This document shows positions 39,233 through 47,663 of a stretch of DNA of 64,000 nucleotides, piece by piece. The stretch's first letter is position 1. Each line of letters starts with the position of its first letter. The position numbers were made by a program, and so were the translations under genes. The stretch comes from Paenibacillus oralis (GTDB lineage: Bacteria; Bacillota; Bacilli; Paenibacillales; Paenibacillaceae), in the NCBI RefSeq assembly GCF_003863965.1, contig NZ_RRCN01000001.1, positions 4,918,304 to 4,982,303 on the forward strand. Reading direction: 5' to 3'. The notes beneath the pieces were generated by a model. The model did no database searches. It was not told the origin of the DNA and saw nothing but the letters and a program-made list of their open reading frames with translations.

Positions 39233-39760
39233 ATGTTTATACATTTTCGCCAGGTGGCATCGTCGGAAGCTCCGGTGGAGATCCATCAGAACTTGGATGT
39301 CAGCCGGGTGATTAAAGGCCGCAGGGACATCACCGGGATCAGTCCGCTACGGGTTGATCTGCGGGCGGAAGCCTCCGGCGGCGGAGTTGTCGATGTCAGG
39401 GGCAAGCTGACGGCTGAGCTCGACATGACGTGCTCCAGATGTCTGAAGCCTTTGAAACGCACGGTCGAAGCGGAATTTGCAGAGAGCTTCAAACAAAGTG
39501 ACGATCCCGAGATGGACATGCAAGCGCAGGATGAAGACGACGATCTGCAATATGTCGCCGAGGACAAAGTGGACTTGACGCCATATGCGGAGGAGACGTT
39601 GCTGCTGAATCTGCCGTTTGCCGCTGTCTGCAAGGAATCCTGCAAAGGGCTTTGCCCCAATTGCGGAGCAGATCTGAACGAACGGGAATGCGGCTGCAAC
39701 ACCGAAGTGATCGATCCGCGCCTCGCAGCGCTCGGTGATTTTTTCAAAAACAAGCAGTAA
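39233..39760 (+). CDS. yceD: YceD/DUF177 family protein (YlbN)
   Basis: 175 residues. The N-terminal region (SRVIKGRRDITGISPLRVDL) and the two cysteine pairs, DMTCSRCLKPLKR and CKESCKGLCPNCGADLNERE, define this family. It is nearly always linked to rpmF and has a proposed role in 23S rRNA maturation or rRNA stability in plants and bacteria. The first ATG with a suitable gap behind GGAG is 39233; an ATG at 39227 is possible. rpmF follows 54 bases downstream. Confidence 0.9.
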   Translation: MFIHFRQVASSEAPVEIHQNLDVSRVIKGRRDITGISPLRVDLRAEASGGGVVDVRGKLTAELDMTCSRCLKPLKRTVEAEFAESFKQSDDPEMDMQAQDEDDDLQYVAEDKVDLTPYAEETLLLNLPFAAVCKESCKGLCPNCGADLNERECGCNTEVIDPRLAALGDFFKNKQ

Positions 39761-39814
39761 ACACGAATAAAGCATACCGTTAAATGGGTTGACTTGAATA
39801 AGGAGGTGGGAACC

Positions 39815-39988
39815 ATGGCAGTACCTCAACGGAGAACGTCCAAAACGCGCCGCGACAAACGCCGCACGCACTTCAAATTGGCTGTGCCGGGCATGGTGAA
39901 ATGTGAACAATGCGGCGAATTGAAGCTTGCTCACCACGTATGCAAAGTTTGCGGAACATACAAATCGAGAGAAATTATTGGTCAATAA
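39815..39988 (+). CDS. rpmF: 50S ribosomal protein L32
   Basis: 57 residues: MAVPQRRTSKTRRDKRRTHF, then VKCEQCGELKLAHHVCKVCG with both CxxC pairs of the zinc-binding form, ending YKSREIIGQ. The ATG at 39815 is preceded by AAGGAGGTGGGAACC; the upstream frame start is not needed. L32 lies on the surface of the large subunit near the peptidyl transferase region. This zinc-containing paralogue is the usual main copy in Paenibacillus. Confidence 0.97.
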   Translation: MAVPQRRTSKTRRDKRRTHFKLAVPGMVKCEQCGELKLAHHVCKVCGTYKSREIIGQ

Positions 39989-40005
39989 GCTGTATCTGAA
40001 TTTCA

Positions 40006-40042
40006 AGTAGTACTTCATTTCGGTGAGGTGCTATTTTTTTTG
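40006..40042 (+). terminator. Terminator after rpmF
   Basis: AGTAGTACTTC and GAGGTGCTATT pair with several G-U pairs, followed by eight T. Confidence 0.65.
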
Positions 40043-40181
40043 CTGCGGTACCCGTTAGAATGGCGGAGGAATATTCGGGCAGCCGCTTCCCGGCCGCTTT
40101 CGGAGGTTGCCCGAATCCCTGCCCCGTATGGTTTATGGCAATGCCACTTTCTTTTTGCAGCGGGATGTTTTATACTGAAAT

Positions 40182-40198
40182 TTAGTACCAGGTTCTAA
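40182..40198. promoter_or_regulatory. FapR operator
   Basis: TTAGTACCAGGTTCTAA is palindromic with one mismatch and agrees with the FapR consensus (TTAGTACC...ctAA). It lies just downstream of a TATACT -10-like box at 40171-40176, so FapR would block its own operon until malonyl-CoA binds. Confidence 0.8.
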
Positions 40199-40234
40199 TG
40201 ATAATGATAGAGGTAGAACTCGTGCGCATAGATT

Positions 40235-40320
40235 CCTGCGAAAGTGCAGTTTTTTTCAGCGTGAATTTGCGTTTGATGCGCTTGGATAGCCGAAAAGAAC
40301 TGCAGTTTTGCAGACTTTGG
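40235..40320. repeat. Partial copy of the CTGCA/TTTTGCA repeat
   Basis: GCGAAAGTGCAGTTTTTTT near 40237 and GAACTGCAGTTTTGCAG near 40299 resemble the arms of the 180-bp fold-back repeat, but the unit is shorter. Confidence 0.5.
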
Positions 40321-40412
40321 ACGAAATGATTTTGAAATTTGGAAGTATAAAGGTTTAGCCGGTTCAGTTCAGTGTTGAACTGTCTCTATGATCATCAGGG
40401 AGGGGAACACCC

Positions 40413-41018
40413 ATCGAACGTTTGCCCAAAAAGGCGAGACAGCAGCAGCTCGTCCAAATTATCGAAGAAAATCCGTTCATCACGGACCAGGAGCTCACCC
40501 GGCGGCTGAAAGTCAGCATCCAGACGATTCGGCTCGATCGCATGGAGCTCGGGATCCCGGAGCTGCGGGAGCGGATGAAGCTGATGGCGGAGCGCTCTTA
40601 CGACCAGGTCAGGTCGCTGCCGCTCCATGAAGTGATCGGGGAAATCGTTGACCTGCAGTTGGACAAAAGCGGGATCTCGATCTTTGAAATCCGCGAGGAG
40701 CATGTGTTCTCCCGGACCGGCATCGCCCGCGGCCACCATGTTTTCGCCCAGGCCAACTCCTTGGCCGTCGCCGTCATCAATGACGAGATTGCGCTGACGT
40801 TTTCCGCGGACATCCGCTTTATCCGCTCGGTCCATTTGGGGGAGAAGTGCATCGCCAAAGCGTATGTACGGCCTTCCTCGGGGCAAAAAGGAAAAGCCAG
40901 GGTAGAGGTTTTTACATATGTCGGAGAAGAGATGGTGTTTCAAGGAAACTTCGTCATTTACCGTTCTACGGGAGAGGACAGACATGAAGGAGGGAATCAT
41001 CATGAGAATCGCCATTGA
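40413..41018 (+). CDS. fapR: Transcription factor FapR
   Basis: About 201 residues. An N-terminal DeoR-like helix-turn-helix (QLVQIIEENPFITDQELTRR, LKVSIQTIRLDRMELGIPEL) is joined to a hotdog-fold malonyl-CoA sensor domain (GHHVFAQANSLAVAVINDE, TFSADIRFIRSVHLGEKCIA). FapR represses fatty acid and phospholipid genes and is released by malonyl-CoA. The start is odd: AGGGAGGGG is 7 bases before ATC at 40413, giving a family-like (M)ERLPKK start, whereas the nearest usual start, TTG at 40422, is 16 bases away. Either is possible. plsX overlaps its end by 17 bases. Confidence 0.92.
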   Translation: MERLPKKARQQQLVQIIEENPFITDQELTRRLKVSIQTIRLDRMELGIPELRERMKLMAERSYDQVRSLPLHEVIGEIVDLQLDKSGISIFEIREEHVFSRTGIARGHHVFAQANSLAVAVINDEIALTFSADIRFIRSVHLGEKCIAKAYVRPSSGQKGKARVEVFTYVGEEMVFQGNFVIYRSTGEDRHEGGNHHENRH

Positions 41019-41988
41019 TGCCATGGGCGGGGATCATGCGCCGCAAAGCACCGTCGAGGGCGCGCTGGCTGCGGCCAGGGAATGGAGCGACACGGAGATC
41101 GTTCTGGTCGGAAAAGAGCAGGTGCTAAGGCCGATGCTGGAGGGCGCTCCGGCAAACCTGCGCATCCACCCTGCGGAGGAAACCATCGAAGCGGAGGATG
41201 AGCCGGTTAAAGCCGTCCGGCGCAAAAAAGACGCCTCGATGGTCGTCGCCGGCCGGCTCGTCCGCGAGGGCGAAGCCGACGCGATGATTTCGGCCGGCAA
41301 CACCGGCGCGCTCATGACGACCGGGCTGCTCGTCGTCGGCCGCATGGAGGGGATCGAGCGGCCGGCGCTGGCGCCGATGATCCCGACCGTTGACGAGCGC
41401 GGCGTGCTGGCGCTGGACCTTGGCGCCAACATGGACGCAAAGCCGGAGCATTTGGCGCAGTACGCGCTGATGGGCAGCGTTTACCGCGAAAAGGTGCACG
41501 GGATCGCGAAACCGCGCGTTGGGCTTCTGAACGTCGGCACGGAAGCGATGAAAGGCAATGAGCTGACCAAGGCGGCCTATCCGCTGCTGGAGGAGCTGCC
41601 GGTCAACTTTGTCGGCAACGTGGAAGCCCGCGATATTTTGACCGGCGCTTGCGATGTGCTGGTGTGCGACGGGTTTGCCGGCAACATTTTGCTCAAATCA
41701 CTGGAAGGAACGGCGGGTACGCTGTTTTCGATTCTAAAGCGGGAATTTACGAAATCCTGGAAAAACAAGCTGGCCGCAGCGGTGCTGATGCCGTCTTTGC
41801 GCGGACTGAAGCAAACGCTTGACTACAAGGAACACGGGGGAGCACCGCTTTTGGGGCTTAGCGGACTTGTCGTCAAAGGGCATGGCTCTTCGGATGGAGG
41901 AGCGATCAAAAACGCCGTGCGCCAGGCGCGTTTAGCGCTGCAAAACAAACTGACGGAGAGCATAGCACGGGAAATCAGCGGGAAGTGA
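41002..41988 (+). CDS. plsX: Phosphate acyltransferase PlsX
   Basis: 328 residues. MRIAIDAMGGDHAPQSTVEG is the family N-terminus; others are DEPVKAVRRKKDASMVVAGR, AMISAGNTGALMTTGLLVVG, DLGANMDAKPEHLAQYALMG and GFAGNILLKSLEGTAGTLFS. PlsX makes acyl-phosphate from acyl-ACP for the first acylation of glycerol 3-phosphate by PlsY, at the membrane surface. The ATG at 41002 follows GAAGGAGGG within the end of fapR, so translation is coupled. The longer upstream frame is rejected. Confidence 0.96.
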   Translation: MRIAIDAMGGDHAPQSTVEGALAAAREWSDTEIVLVGKEQVLRPMLEGAPANLRIHPAEETIEAEDEPVKAVRRKKDASMVVAGRLVREGEADAMISAGNTGALMTTGLLVVGRMEGIERPALAPMIPTVDERGVLALDLGANMDAKPEHLAQYALMGSVYREKVHGIAKPRVGLLNVGTEAMKGNELTKAAYPLLEELPVNFVGNVEARDILTGACDVLVCDGFAGNILLKSLEGTAGTLFSILKREFTKSWKNKLAAAVLMPSLRGLKQTLDYKEHGGAPLLGLSGLVVKGHGSSDGGAIKNAVRQARLALQNKLTESIAREISGK

Positions 41989-41992
41989 GTGA

Positions 41993-42988
41993 TTGAAGCT
42001 AATGAAATTACGTTCGGTAGGGATTATCGGGACCGGGAAATACGTTCCCGAAAAAGTGTTGACGAATGCCGATTTGGAAAAAATGGTGGATACCAATGAC
42101 GAGTGGATCGTATCGCGGACGGGAATCCGGGAACGCCATATCGCCGCTCCGGAGCAAGCGACGTCCGATCTGGCGTATGAAGCCGCGGTGCGGGCGCTAA
42201 AGTCCGCGGGCTTGGCGGCGGAGGATTTGGATCTGATTATTGTGGCCACGATTACGCCGGATATGGCGTTTCCGTCCACGGCCTGCATTTTGCAGGATAA
42301 GCTTGGGGCCAAAAAGGCGGCCGCGTTCGACTTGTCCGCCGCCTGCTCGGGTTTCGTCTACAGCATGGCTGCGGCCAACGGTTTTATTCAGACGGGAATG
42401 TACAGAAACGCTTTGGTGATCGGCGCCGACACCTTGTCCCGCATCACCGACTATACGGACCGCAATACATGCGTGCTGTTCGGCGACGGCGCGGGGGCGG
42501 TCGTGCTTGGCGAGGTGCCGGAAGGACGCGGATTCCTCTCCTTCGATTTGGGCGCGGAAGGCGCCGGCGGCGTGCAGCTTAACCTGCCTGCGGGAGGCTC
42601 CCGGCTTCCGGCCTCGGAGGCGACGGTTGCGGAGCGTAAGCATTACCTTTATATGAACGGCCGCGAAGTGTTCAAATTCGCGGTGCGCGTGATGGAGAAC
42701 GCGACCGAGGAAGTCTTGCGCAAAGCGGGCAAGAGCAAAGAGGACATCGATCTGTTCGTGCCGCACCAGGCCAATATCCGCATTATTCAATCGGCGATGC
42801 AGCGGCTGAATTTGTCAGAGGAAAAATGCGTCATCAACGTGGATAGATACGCCAACACGTCGGCGGCTTCCATTCCGCTTGCGCTCGTTGAAGCGGCGGA
42901 GGAAGGCCGGATGAAGGAAGGCGACACGCTGCTGCTCGTCGGCTTCGGCGGCGGACTGACCTGGGGAGCTTCCGTGCTGGTGTGGTAG
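41993..42988 (+). CDS. fabH: Beta-ketoacyl-ACP synthase III
   Basis: 331 residues. The catalytic Cys is in DLSAACSGFVYSMAAANGFI (about residue 118), His in DLFVPHQANIRIIQSAMQRL, and Asn in DRYANTSAASIPLAL. Start region VGIIGTGKYVPEKVLTNADL. FabH condenses acetyl- or branched short acyl-CoA with malonyl-ACP to begin each chain; in this group branched primers are usual. The TTG at 41993 sits well behind GGAAGTGA; an ATG at 42002 is the alternative. The gap from plsX is 4 bases. Confidence 0.95.
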   Translation: MKLMKLRSVGIIGTGKYVPEKVLTNADLEKMVDTNDEWIVSRTGIRERHIAAPEQATSDLAYEAAVRALKSAGLAAEDLDLIIVATITPDMAFPSTACILQDKLGAKKAAAFDLSAACSGFVYSMAAANGFIQTGMYRNALVIGADTLSRITDYTDRNTCVLFGDGAGAVVLGEVPEGRGFLSFDLGAEGAGGVQLNLPAGGSRLPASEATVAERKHYLYMNGREVFKFAVRVMENATEEVLRKAGKSKEDIDLFVPHQANIRIIQSAMQRLNLSEEKCVINVDRYANTSAASIPLALVEAAEEGRMKEGDTLLLVGFGGGLTWGASVLVW

Positions 42989-43031
42989 GGCGCTGGACTG
43001 ACTAGTATTTTTGACATAGGGAGTGCACAAG

Positions 43032-43967
43032 ATGGGCAAATTGGCATTTGTTTTTCCCGGGCAGGGTTCCCAAAGCGTCGGAATGGGTAAGGATATATAT
43101 GACGCGCTGCCTTCGTCCCGGAACTTATTTGATACCGCGGATAAAAAATTGGGCTTTCCGCTTTCCCAGCTTGTTTTTGAAGGGCCGGAAAGCGAATTGA
43201 AGCAGACGGCCAACACGCAGCCGGCGCTGCTTACGGCCAGTGTGGCGCTGCATCAAGCGTTTGCGGCCAAAGGCTTCGCGCCGGATTATGTCGCCGGACA
43301 CAGCCTGGGCGAGTACAGCGCGTTAACGGCGGCCGGGGCGCTTGCTTTTGAAGACGCCGTCTCGATTGTGCGCGCCCGCGGCGAGTATATGGAGCAGGCT
43401 GTACCCGGCGGGCAGGGGGCGATGGCTGCGGTGCTTGGCGGCGAACGCGAGGCGCTGGCGCAGCTCTGCGCGGATATTACTGCCGGCGGAGCGCTAGTCG
43501 AGCTCGCCAACGTCAACTGCCCGGGGCAGATCGTCGTCTCCGGCAGCAAGGAAGGCGTTGCGCAGGTCGCCGAACGCGTCAAGGAGATCGGGGCCAAACG
43601 GGCGATTCCGCTTGAAGTCAGCGGGCCGTTTCATTCCTCGCTGATGAGAGCGGCGGCGGAGCGTCTGGCGGACAAGCTTGCGGGCGTAACGTTCAAGGAT
43701 GCTTCCGTTCCGGTTGTCGCGAATGTCACCGCGCGCCCGGTTCAAAGCGGGAGCGACATTTCCAAGCTGCTGGTGGAGCAGGTGTATTCGCCCGTGCTTT
43801 GGGAGGACAGCGTCGCCTGGCTGATTGCGCAAGGTGTGGACACCTTCGTGGAGATCGGGCCGGGAAGCGTGCTTACCGGACTAATCAAAAAAATCGACAA
43901 ATCGCTGCGTTTGTTCAACGTCAGCGGCCTGGAGAGCCTGGAGCAAACCGCGGCCGCGCTGGGATAA
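43032..43967 (+). CDS. fabD: Malonyl-CoA:ACP transacylase
   Basis: 311 residues. The start GKLAFVFPGQGSQSVGMGKD, the nucleophile motif AGHSLGEYSALTAAG (Ser91), the substrate arginine in SIVRARGEYMEQAVPGGQG and the His in EVSGPFHSSLM are all present. FabD moves malonate from CoA to acyl carrier protein. The ATG at 43032 lies after GGGAG; an in-frame GTG at 43023 is less likely. It is followed by a 190-base gap before fabG in which no gene is seen. Confidence 0.96.
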   Translation: MGKLAFVFPGQGSQSVGMGKDIYDALPSSRNLFDTADKKLGFPLSQLVFEGPESELKQTANTQPALLTASVALHQAFAAKGFAPDYVAGHSLGEYSALTAAGALAFEDAVSIVRARGEYMEQAVPGGQGAMAAVLGGEREALAQLCADITAGGALVELANVNCPGQIVVSGSKEGVAQVAERVKEIGAKRAIPLEVSGPFHSSLMRAAAERLADKLAGVTFKDASVPVVANVTARPVQSGSDISKLLVEQVYSPVLWEDSVAWLIAQGVDTFVEIGPGSVLTGLIKKIDKSLRLFNVSGLESLEQTAAALG

Positions 43968-44156
43968 ACGTTCAGACCCGCCTCTGATATTTAGGTGCGG
44001 ATCGCCGCAAAGGAGCGATACGGCTTGCTTGAACATCCCCGTTTCGGCCGCTAGTCGGCCGGATGGAGAGCGCACGGCCGTGCTTCAAGAATGGCGACAA
44101 AGATAATATGGAAATCACTTGAACTGCCTCTTAAACTAAATTGAAAGGAGATGAAC

Positions 44157-44909
44157 ATGGTGAGTAGACCGCTTCAGGGCAAAACCGCTCTCGTTACCGG
44201 AGCGTCGCGCGGCATCGGGCGCAGCATTGCGCTGGCGCTCGCTGCAGCCGGGGCCGATGTGGCCGTCAATTATGCCGGAAACGAACAGGCCGCGGCGGGC
44301 GTTGTCGCCGAAATCGAGGCACTTGGCGTCAAAGCGTATGCCGTCAAAGCCCATGTTGGAAACAGCCAGCAGTTTGAGGATATGGTCAAAGGCATGCTGG
44401 ACGCCTGGGGCCGGATCGACATTCTGGTGAATAACGCGGGCATTACTAGAGATAATTTAATTATGCGCATGAAGGAAGAAGAGTTCGATCAGGTCATCGA
44501 GACGAATCTCAAAGGCGTATTCAACGGCATCAAAGCCGTTACCCGGCCGATGATGAAACAACGCTCTGGGCGCATCATCAACATTTCCTCGGTCGTCGGC
44601 GTGCTGGGCAATGCGGGGCAGGCCAATTACGTGGCGGCCAAAGCCGGCGTCATCGGTTTGACGAAATCGTCGGCCCGCGAGCTGGCCTCGCGGGGCATTA
44701 CGGTGAACTGTATCGCGCCTGGGTTTATCGAGACCGACATGACCGATCAGTTGCCTGAGGATCTACGCCAAAACATGCTGGCCGGCATCCCGCTGGCGCG
44801 TTTGGGCCAGCCGGAGGAAATCGCGAAAGTTGCCGTATTCCTCGCTTCGGATGGCGCGTCCTACATGACCGGACAAACGCTGCATGTCGACGGCGGGATG
44901 TATATGTAA
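44157..44909 (+). CDS. fabG: 3-oxoacyl-ACP reductase
   Basis: 250 residues of the short-chain dehydrogenase family. The NADPH site is ALVTGASRGIGRSIALALAA; LVNNAGITRDNLIMRMKEEE, catalytic Ser in INISSVVGVLGNAGQANYVA, and the Y-x-x-x-K pair in NYVAAKAGV are intact; the end is GQTLHVDGGMYM. It reduces 3-ketoacyl-ACP in each elongation cycle. The ATG at 44157 is 8 bases after AAAGGAG; the ATG at 44151 is too close to it. Confidence 0.96.
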   Translation: MVSRPLQGKTALVTGASRGIGRSIALALAAAGADVAVNYAGNEQAAAGVVAEIEALGVKAYAVKAHVGNSQQFEDMVKGMLDAWGRIDILVNNAGITRDNLIMRMKEEEFDQVIETNLKGVFNGIKAVTRPMMKQRSGRIINISSVVGVLGNAGQANYVAAKAGVIGLTKSSARELASRGITVNCIAPGFIETDMTDQLPEDLRQNMLAGIPLARLGQPEEIAKVAVFLASDGASYMTGQTLHVDGGMYM

Positions 44910-44977
44910 TTGCATCTCTCGCTTCTATGGCATTTTAGCGGCAATTCTCGTATAATACCAAAGAGGAGGTGAACCGG

Positions 44978-45211
44978 ATGTCCGATGTATTTGATCGCGT
45001 AAAGCGCATTGTAGTGGATCGCCTCGGCGCTGACGAAGCCGAAGTGACGCTGAAAGCGTCTTTCAAAGATGACCTTGGTGCTGATTCGCTCGACGTAGTT
45101 GAATTGGTCATGGAGTTGGAAGATGAATTCGATCTGGAAATTTCAGACGAAGATGCTGAGAAGATTACGACCGTAGGTGAAGTTGTAAACTACATACAAT
45201 CTCATACCTAA
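44978..45211 (+). CDS. acpP: Acyl carrier protein
   Basis: 77 residues, acidic. The phosphopantetheine site is DDLGADSLDVVELVMELEDE with Ser37; helix four is VGEVVNYIQSHT. The holo form, made from CoA (see coaD), carries growing acyl chains. The ATG at 44978 follows GAGGAGGTGAACCGG; an upstream GTG is within that site. An inverted repeat behind the gene may partly end transcription before fabF. Confidence 0.97.
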   Translation: MSDVFDRVKRIVVDRLGADEAEVTLKASFKDDLGADSLDVVELVMELEDEFDLEISDEDAEKITTVGEVVNYIQSHT

Positions 45212-45221
45212 TGTCATTCCA

Positions 45222-45266
45222 AAGTCCCGTACCTCCTTACAAGAAGGCGGGACTTCTCCTCATTTT
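45222..45266 (+). terminator. Inverted repeat after acpP
   Basis: AAGTCCCG (45222-45229) pairs with CGGGACTT (45248-45255), with a further imperfect inner stem. The tail CTCCTCATTTTG is only weakly T-rich, so it may act as an attenuator or a processing site. Confidence 0.5.
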
Positions 45267-45338
45267 GACATGAGCGTCGTTTTTTCTTGGAAATACATTT
45301 TGCATGGTACACATGTAGTCCATACGAGGTGAGTGTGT

Positions 45339-46577
45339 TTGAAGCATAGAGTAGTGATAACGGGTATGGGCGTCGTAACCGCGCTCGGACAAGATCTGGA
45401 TACGTTATGGAACAATCTGGTGCAGGGGAAATCCGGCGTTTCCGCTATCGACTCGTTTGATGTTAGCGAATATCCGACGCGCATTGCCGCATCGGTCAAG
45501 GACTTTAATCCCGAAGATTACATGGACCGCAAGGAAGCGCGGAAAATGGACCGCTTTGTTCAGTTTGCGGCGGCGGCAGCCAAAAGCGCATTGGAAGACA
45601 GCAGTCTGAATATCGCCGAACAGGCCGACCCGGAGCGGGTGGGCGTGATGATCGGTTCAGGGATTGGCGGTCTCGGTACTTGGGAGGATCAGCACAACAT
45701 TTTGCTGGAAAAAGGCCCGAAACGCGTGAGTCCCTTTTTTATTCCGATGATGATTGCGAACATGGCTTCCGGCTACGTCTCGATTTTGTTTGGCGCCAAA
45801 GGGCCCAACACGACGGCGGTGACGGCGTGCGCTACCGGAACTCATTCCATCGGCGATTCGTACAAGCTCATCCAGCGGGGTGACGCCGATGTGATGATTT
45901 GCGGCGGCGCGGAGGCGACGATCCGCCCGACTGGTCTGGCGGGATTTTGCTCCATGCGGGCGATGTCGACGCGCAATGACGAGCCGGAGAAGGCGAGCCG
46001 GCCGTTCGACCTCGAACGCGACGGATTCGTTATGGGCGAGGGCGCAGGCATTTTCATTCTGGAAGAACTGGAGCACGCGAAGAAACGCGGCGCGAAAATT
46101 TATGGCGAGGTCATCGGCTACGGGCTTAGCGCGGACGCTCACCATATGACTGAACCGGACCCGAACGGGCCGGAGCGTTGCATGAAGATGGCGATCCGCG
46201 ATGCCGGCATCGAGCCCGAGCAAATTGATTATATCAATGCCCACGGTACTTCGACGCCGGTCGGCGACCGCTCGGAAACGATCGCGATCAAAAACGCGCT
46301 TGGCGACCACGCCTACAAAGTGGCCGTCAGCTCGACGAAGTCGATGACCGGGCATTTGCTGGGCGCAGCGGGCGGCGTCGAAGGCGTGATTTGCGGACTG
46401 ACGCTGAAGCACGGCGTGATCCCGCCGACGATCAATTTGGAGCATCCGGACCCGGAATGCGATCTGGATTACGTTCCCAACGTAGCGAGAAAGGCCGATG
46501 TGCGGGTGGCTATGTCCAATTCCTTCGGTTTCGGCGGACACAACGCCACGATCATTATCAAGAAACTCGAAGCATAA
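45339..46577 (+). CDS. fabF: Beta-ketoacyl-ACP synthase II
   Basis: 412 residues. KHRVVITGMGVVTALGQDLD begins the protein; the catalytic Cys is in NTTAVTACATGTHSIGDSYK (about residue 164), and the two histidines are in DYINAHGTSTPVGDRSETIA and SSTKSMTGHLLGAAGGVEG. FabF carries out the elongating condensations. The TTG at 45339, after GAGGTGAG with a 6-base gap, gives the usual family start; a GTG at 45333 overlaps that site. rnc follows 13 bases downstream. Confidence 0.95.
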   Translation: MKHRVVITGMGVVTALGQDLDTLWNNLVQGKSGVSAIDSFDVSEYPTRIAASVKDFNPEDYMDRKEARKMDRFVQFAAAAAKSALEDSSLNIAEQADPERVGVMIGSGIGGLGTWEDQHNILLEKGPKRVSPFFIPMMIANMASGYVSILFGAKGPNTTAVTACATGTHSIGDSYKLIQRGDADVMICGGAEATIRPTGLAGFCSMRAMSTRNDEPEKASRPFDLERDGFVMGEGAGIFILEELEHAKKRGAKIYGEVIGYGLSADAHHMTEPDPNGPERCMKMAIRDAGIEPEQIDYINAHGTSTPVGDRSETIAIKNALGDHAYKVAVSSTKSMTGHLLGAAGGVEGVICGLTLKHGVIPPTINLEHPDPECDLDYVPNVARKADVRVAMSNSFGFGGHNATIIIKKLEA

Positions 46578-46590
46578 GGGGTTAAGTTCG

Positions 46591-47295
46591 GTGAATGGAG
46601 ATCTGAAGCAGTTACAGCAAAAACTTGGGCTGTCGTTCCAAAACAGGCAGCTTTTGAAACAGGCCTTCACCCATGCATCTTACGTTAACGAGCACCGCTT
46701 CAGTCAATATGAGGATAACGAGCGCCTGGAGTTTCTTGGCGATGCCGTGCTTGAATTGACCGTTTCGGAGCATTTATACCGGTTATTTCCGGACCGTCCC
46801 GAAGGCGAATTGACGAAGCTGCGCGCCGCGATCGTTTGCGAGCCGTCGCTGGTGAAGTTTGCCGAAAGTCTGGAATTTGGCCATTACGTATTGTTAGGGA
46901 AAGGGGAGGAACTGACGGGGGGGCGGACGCGTCCGGCGCTGCTGGCCGACGTGTTTGAGTCTTTTATCGGCGCGTTATACCTGGATCAGGGCCTGGAAGC
47001 CGCTACTGCGTTCCTTCATCGCCATGTTTTTTCCCAATTGACGTTTGACGGGAAACTGCAGACGAGCGATTACAAGACAGAGCTGCAGGAGTTGACTCAG
47101 CATCATAATATGGGCACGCTGGAATACCGGATCATCGAAGAGCGGGGACCTGCCCATGAGCGCGAGTTCGTCTCCGAGGTTTGGATGGAGGGCCGCGCGC
47201 TGGGCCGGGGAACCGGCCGGTCCAAGAAGGAAGCCGAGCAGCAGGCCGCGGCTGTAGCGCTGAATGTGTTGAAGGAGTCCGATTCCCGAGATTAA
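46591..47295 (+). CDS. rnc: Ribonuclease III
   Basis: 234 residues. The catalytic domain has the signature ERLEFLGDAVLELTVSEHLY and LLADVFESFIGALYLDQGLE, with the metal-binding Glu/Asp residues. The C-terminal double-stranded RNA-binding domain shows DYKTELQELTQHHNMGTLEY and GRSKKEAEQQAAAVALNVL. It cuts rRNA precursors and structured RNAs. The GTG at 46591 follows AAGGGG; a longer frame from 46498 lies inside fabF. A terminator follows, so this ends the fap-fab-rnc block. In Bacillus rnc is directly followed by smc; here about 5.3 kb intervene. Confidence 0.96.
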   Translation: MNGDLKQLQQKLGLSFQNRQLLKQAFTHASYVNEHRFSQYEDNERLEFLGDAVLELTVSEHLYRLFPDRPEGELTKLRAAIVCEPSLVKFAESLEFGHYVLLGKGEELTGGRTRPALLADVFESFIGALYLDQGLEAATAFLHRHVFSQLTFDGKLQTSDYKTELQELTQHHNMGTLEYRIIEERGPAHEREFVSEVWMEGRALGRGTGRSKKEAEQQAAAVALNVLKESDSRD

Positions 47296-47305
47296 TGCAG
47301 AAATG

Positions 47306-47354
47306 AAAAAGGCTGTTCCGCAGGTTCGTTAGGACCTGGGGGCAGCCTTTTTTT
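47306..47354 (+). terminator. Terminator after rnc
   Basis: AAAAAGGCTG...CAGGT and ACCTG...CAGCCTTTTTTT form a long interrupted stem with a T7 tail. Confidence 0.85.
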
Positions 47355-47663
47355 GTGGCGGTTATAGGAATAGCGGTAAAAAAGGGCCTTATTTTCGGTG
47401 AAAAAGGGAGTACAACAAAAATAGAGGGATTTTATTCCACTATTTTAGAAATATGTGAGCAAACAGGCGGTTTTTTCAAGCCAGCTTCCGAAATAACGGA
47501 AAAAATTTCCGCTATTTTGCACGGGAGAAGGGGAATTACAGCAATAACGACATAAATTGTCTCTATTTTCGGCATGGGTTTGATTTGCATCAGAGGACCG
47601 CCGATTCTGCGGGGGCTTTACAGGACTGTGAAGAATGGGCAGGTTCGATTAACATCAACCAAC
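47355..47663. repeat. Gene-free tract of ATAGCG/AAATAG-type repeats
   Basis: It contains TAGCGGTAAAAAAGGGCC, AAAAATAGAGGGATTTTATT, CCGCTATTTTGCACGGGAGA and AACGACATAAATTGTCTCTA, related by eye to the tracts at 13711 and 56372. No coding frame is convincing. Confidence 0.5.

Larger units (their letters stand above)
40043..40412. other. rpmF-fapR intergenic region
   Basis: No gene is seen. A 12-bp stem (ATTCGGGCAGCC 40073-40084 with GGTTGCCCGAAT 40105-40116) lacks a T-tract. The FapR operator lies at 40182, and a partial copy of the CTGCA-type repeat lies at about 40235-40320. Confidence 0.65.
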
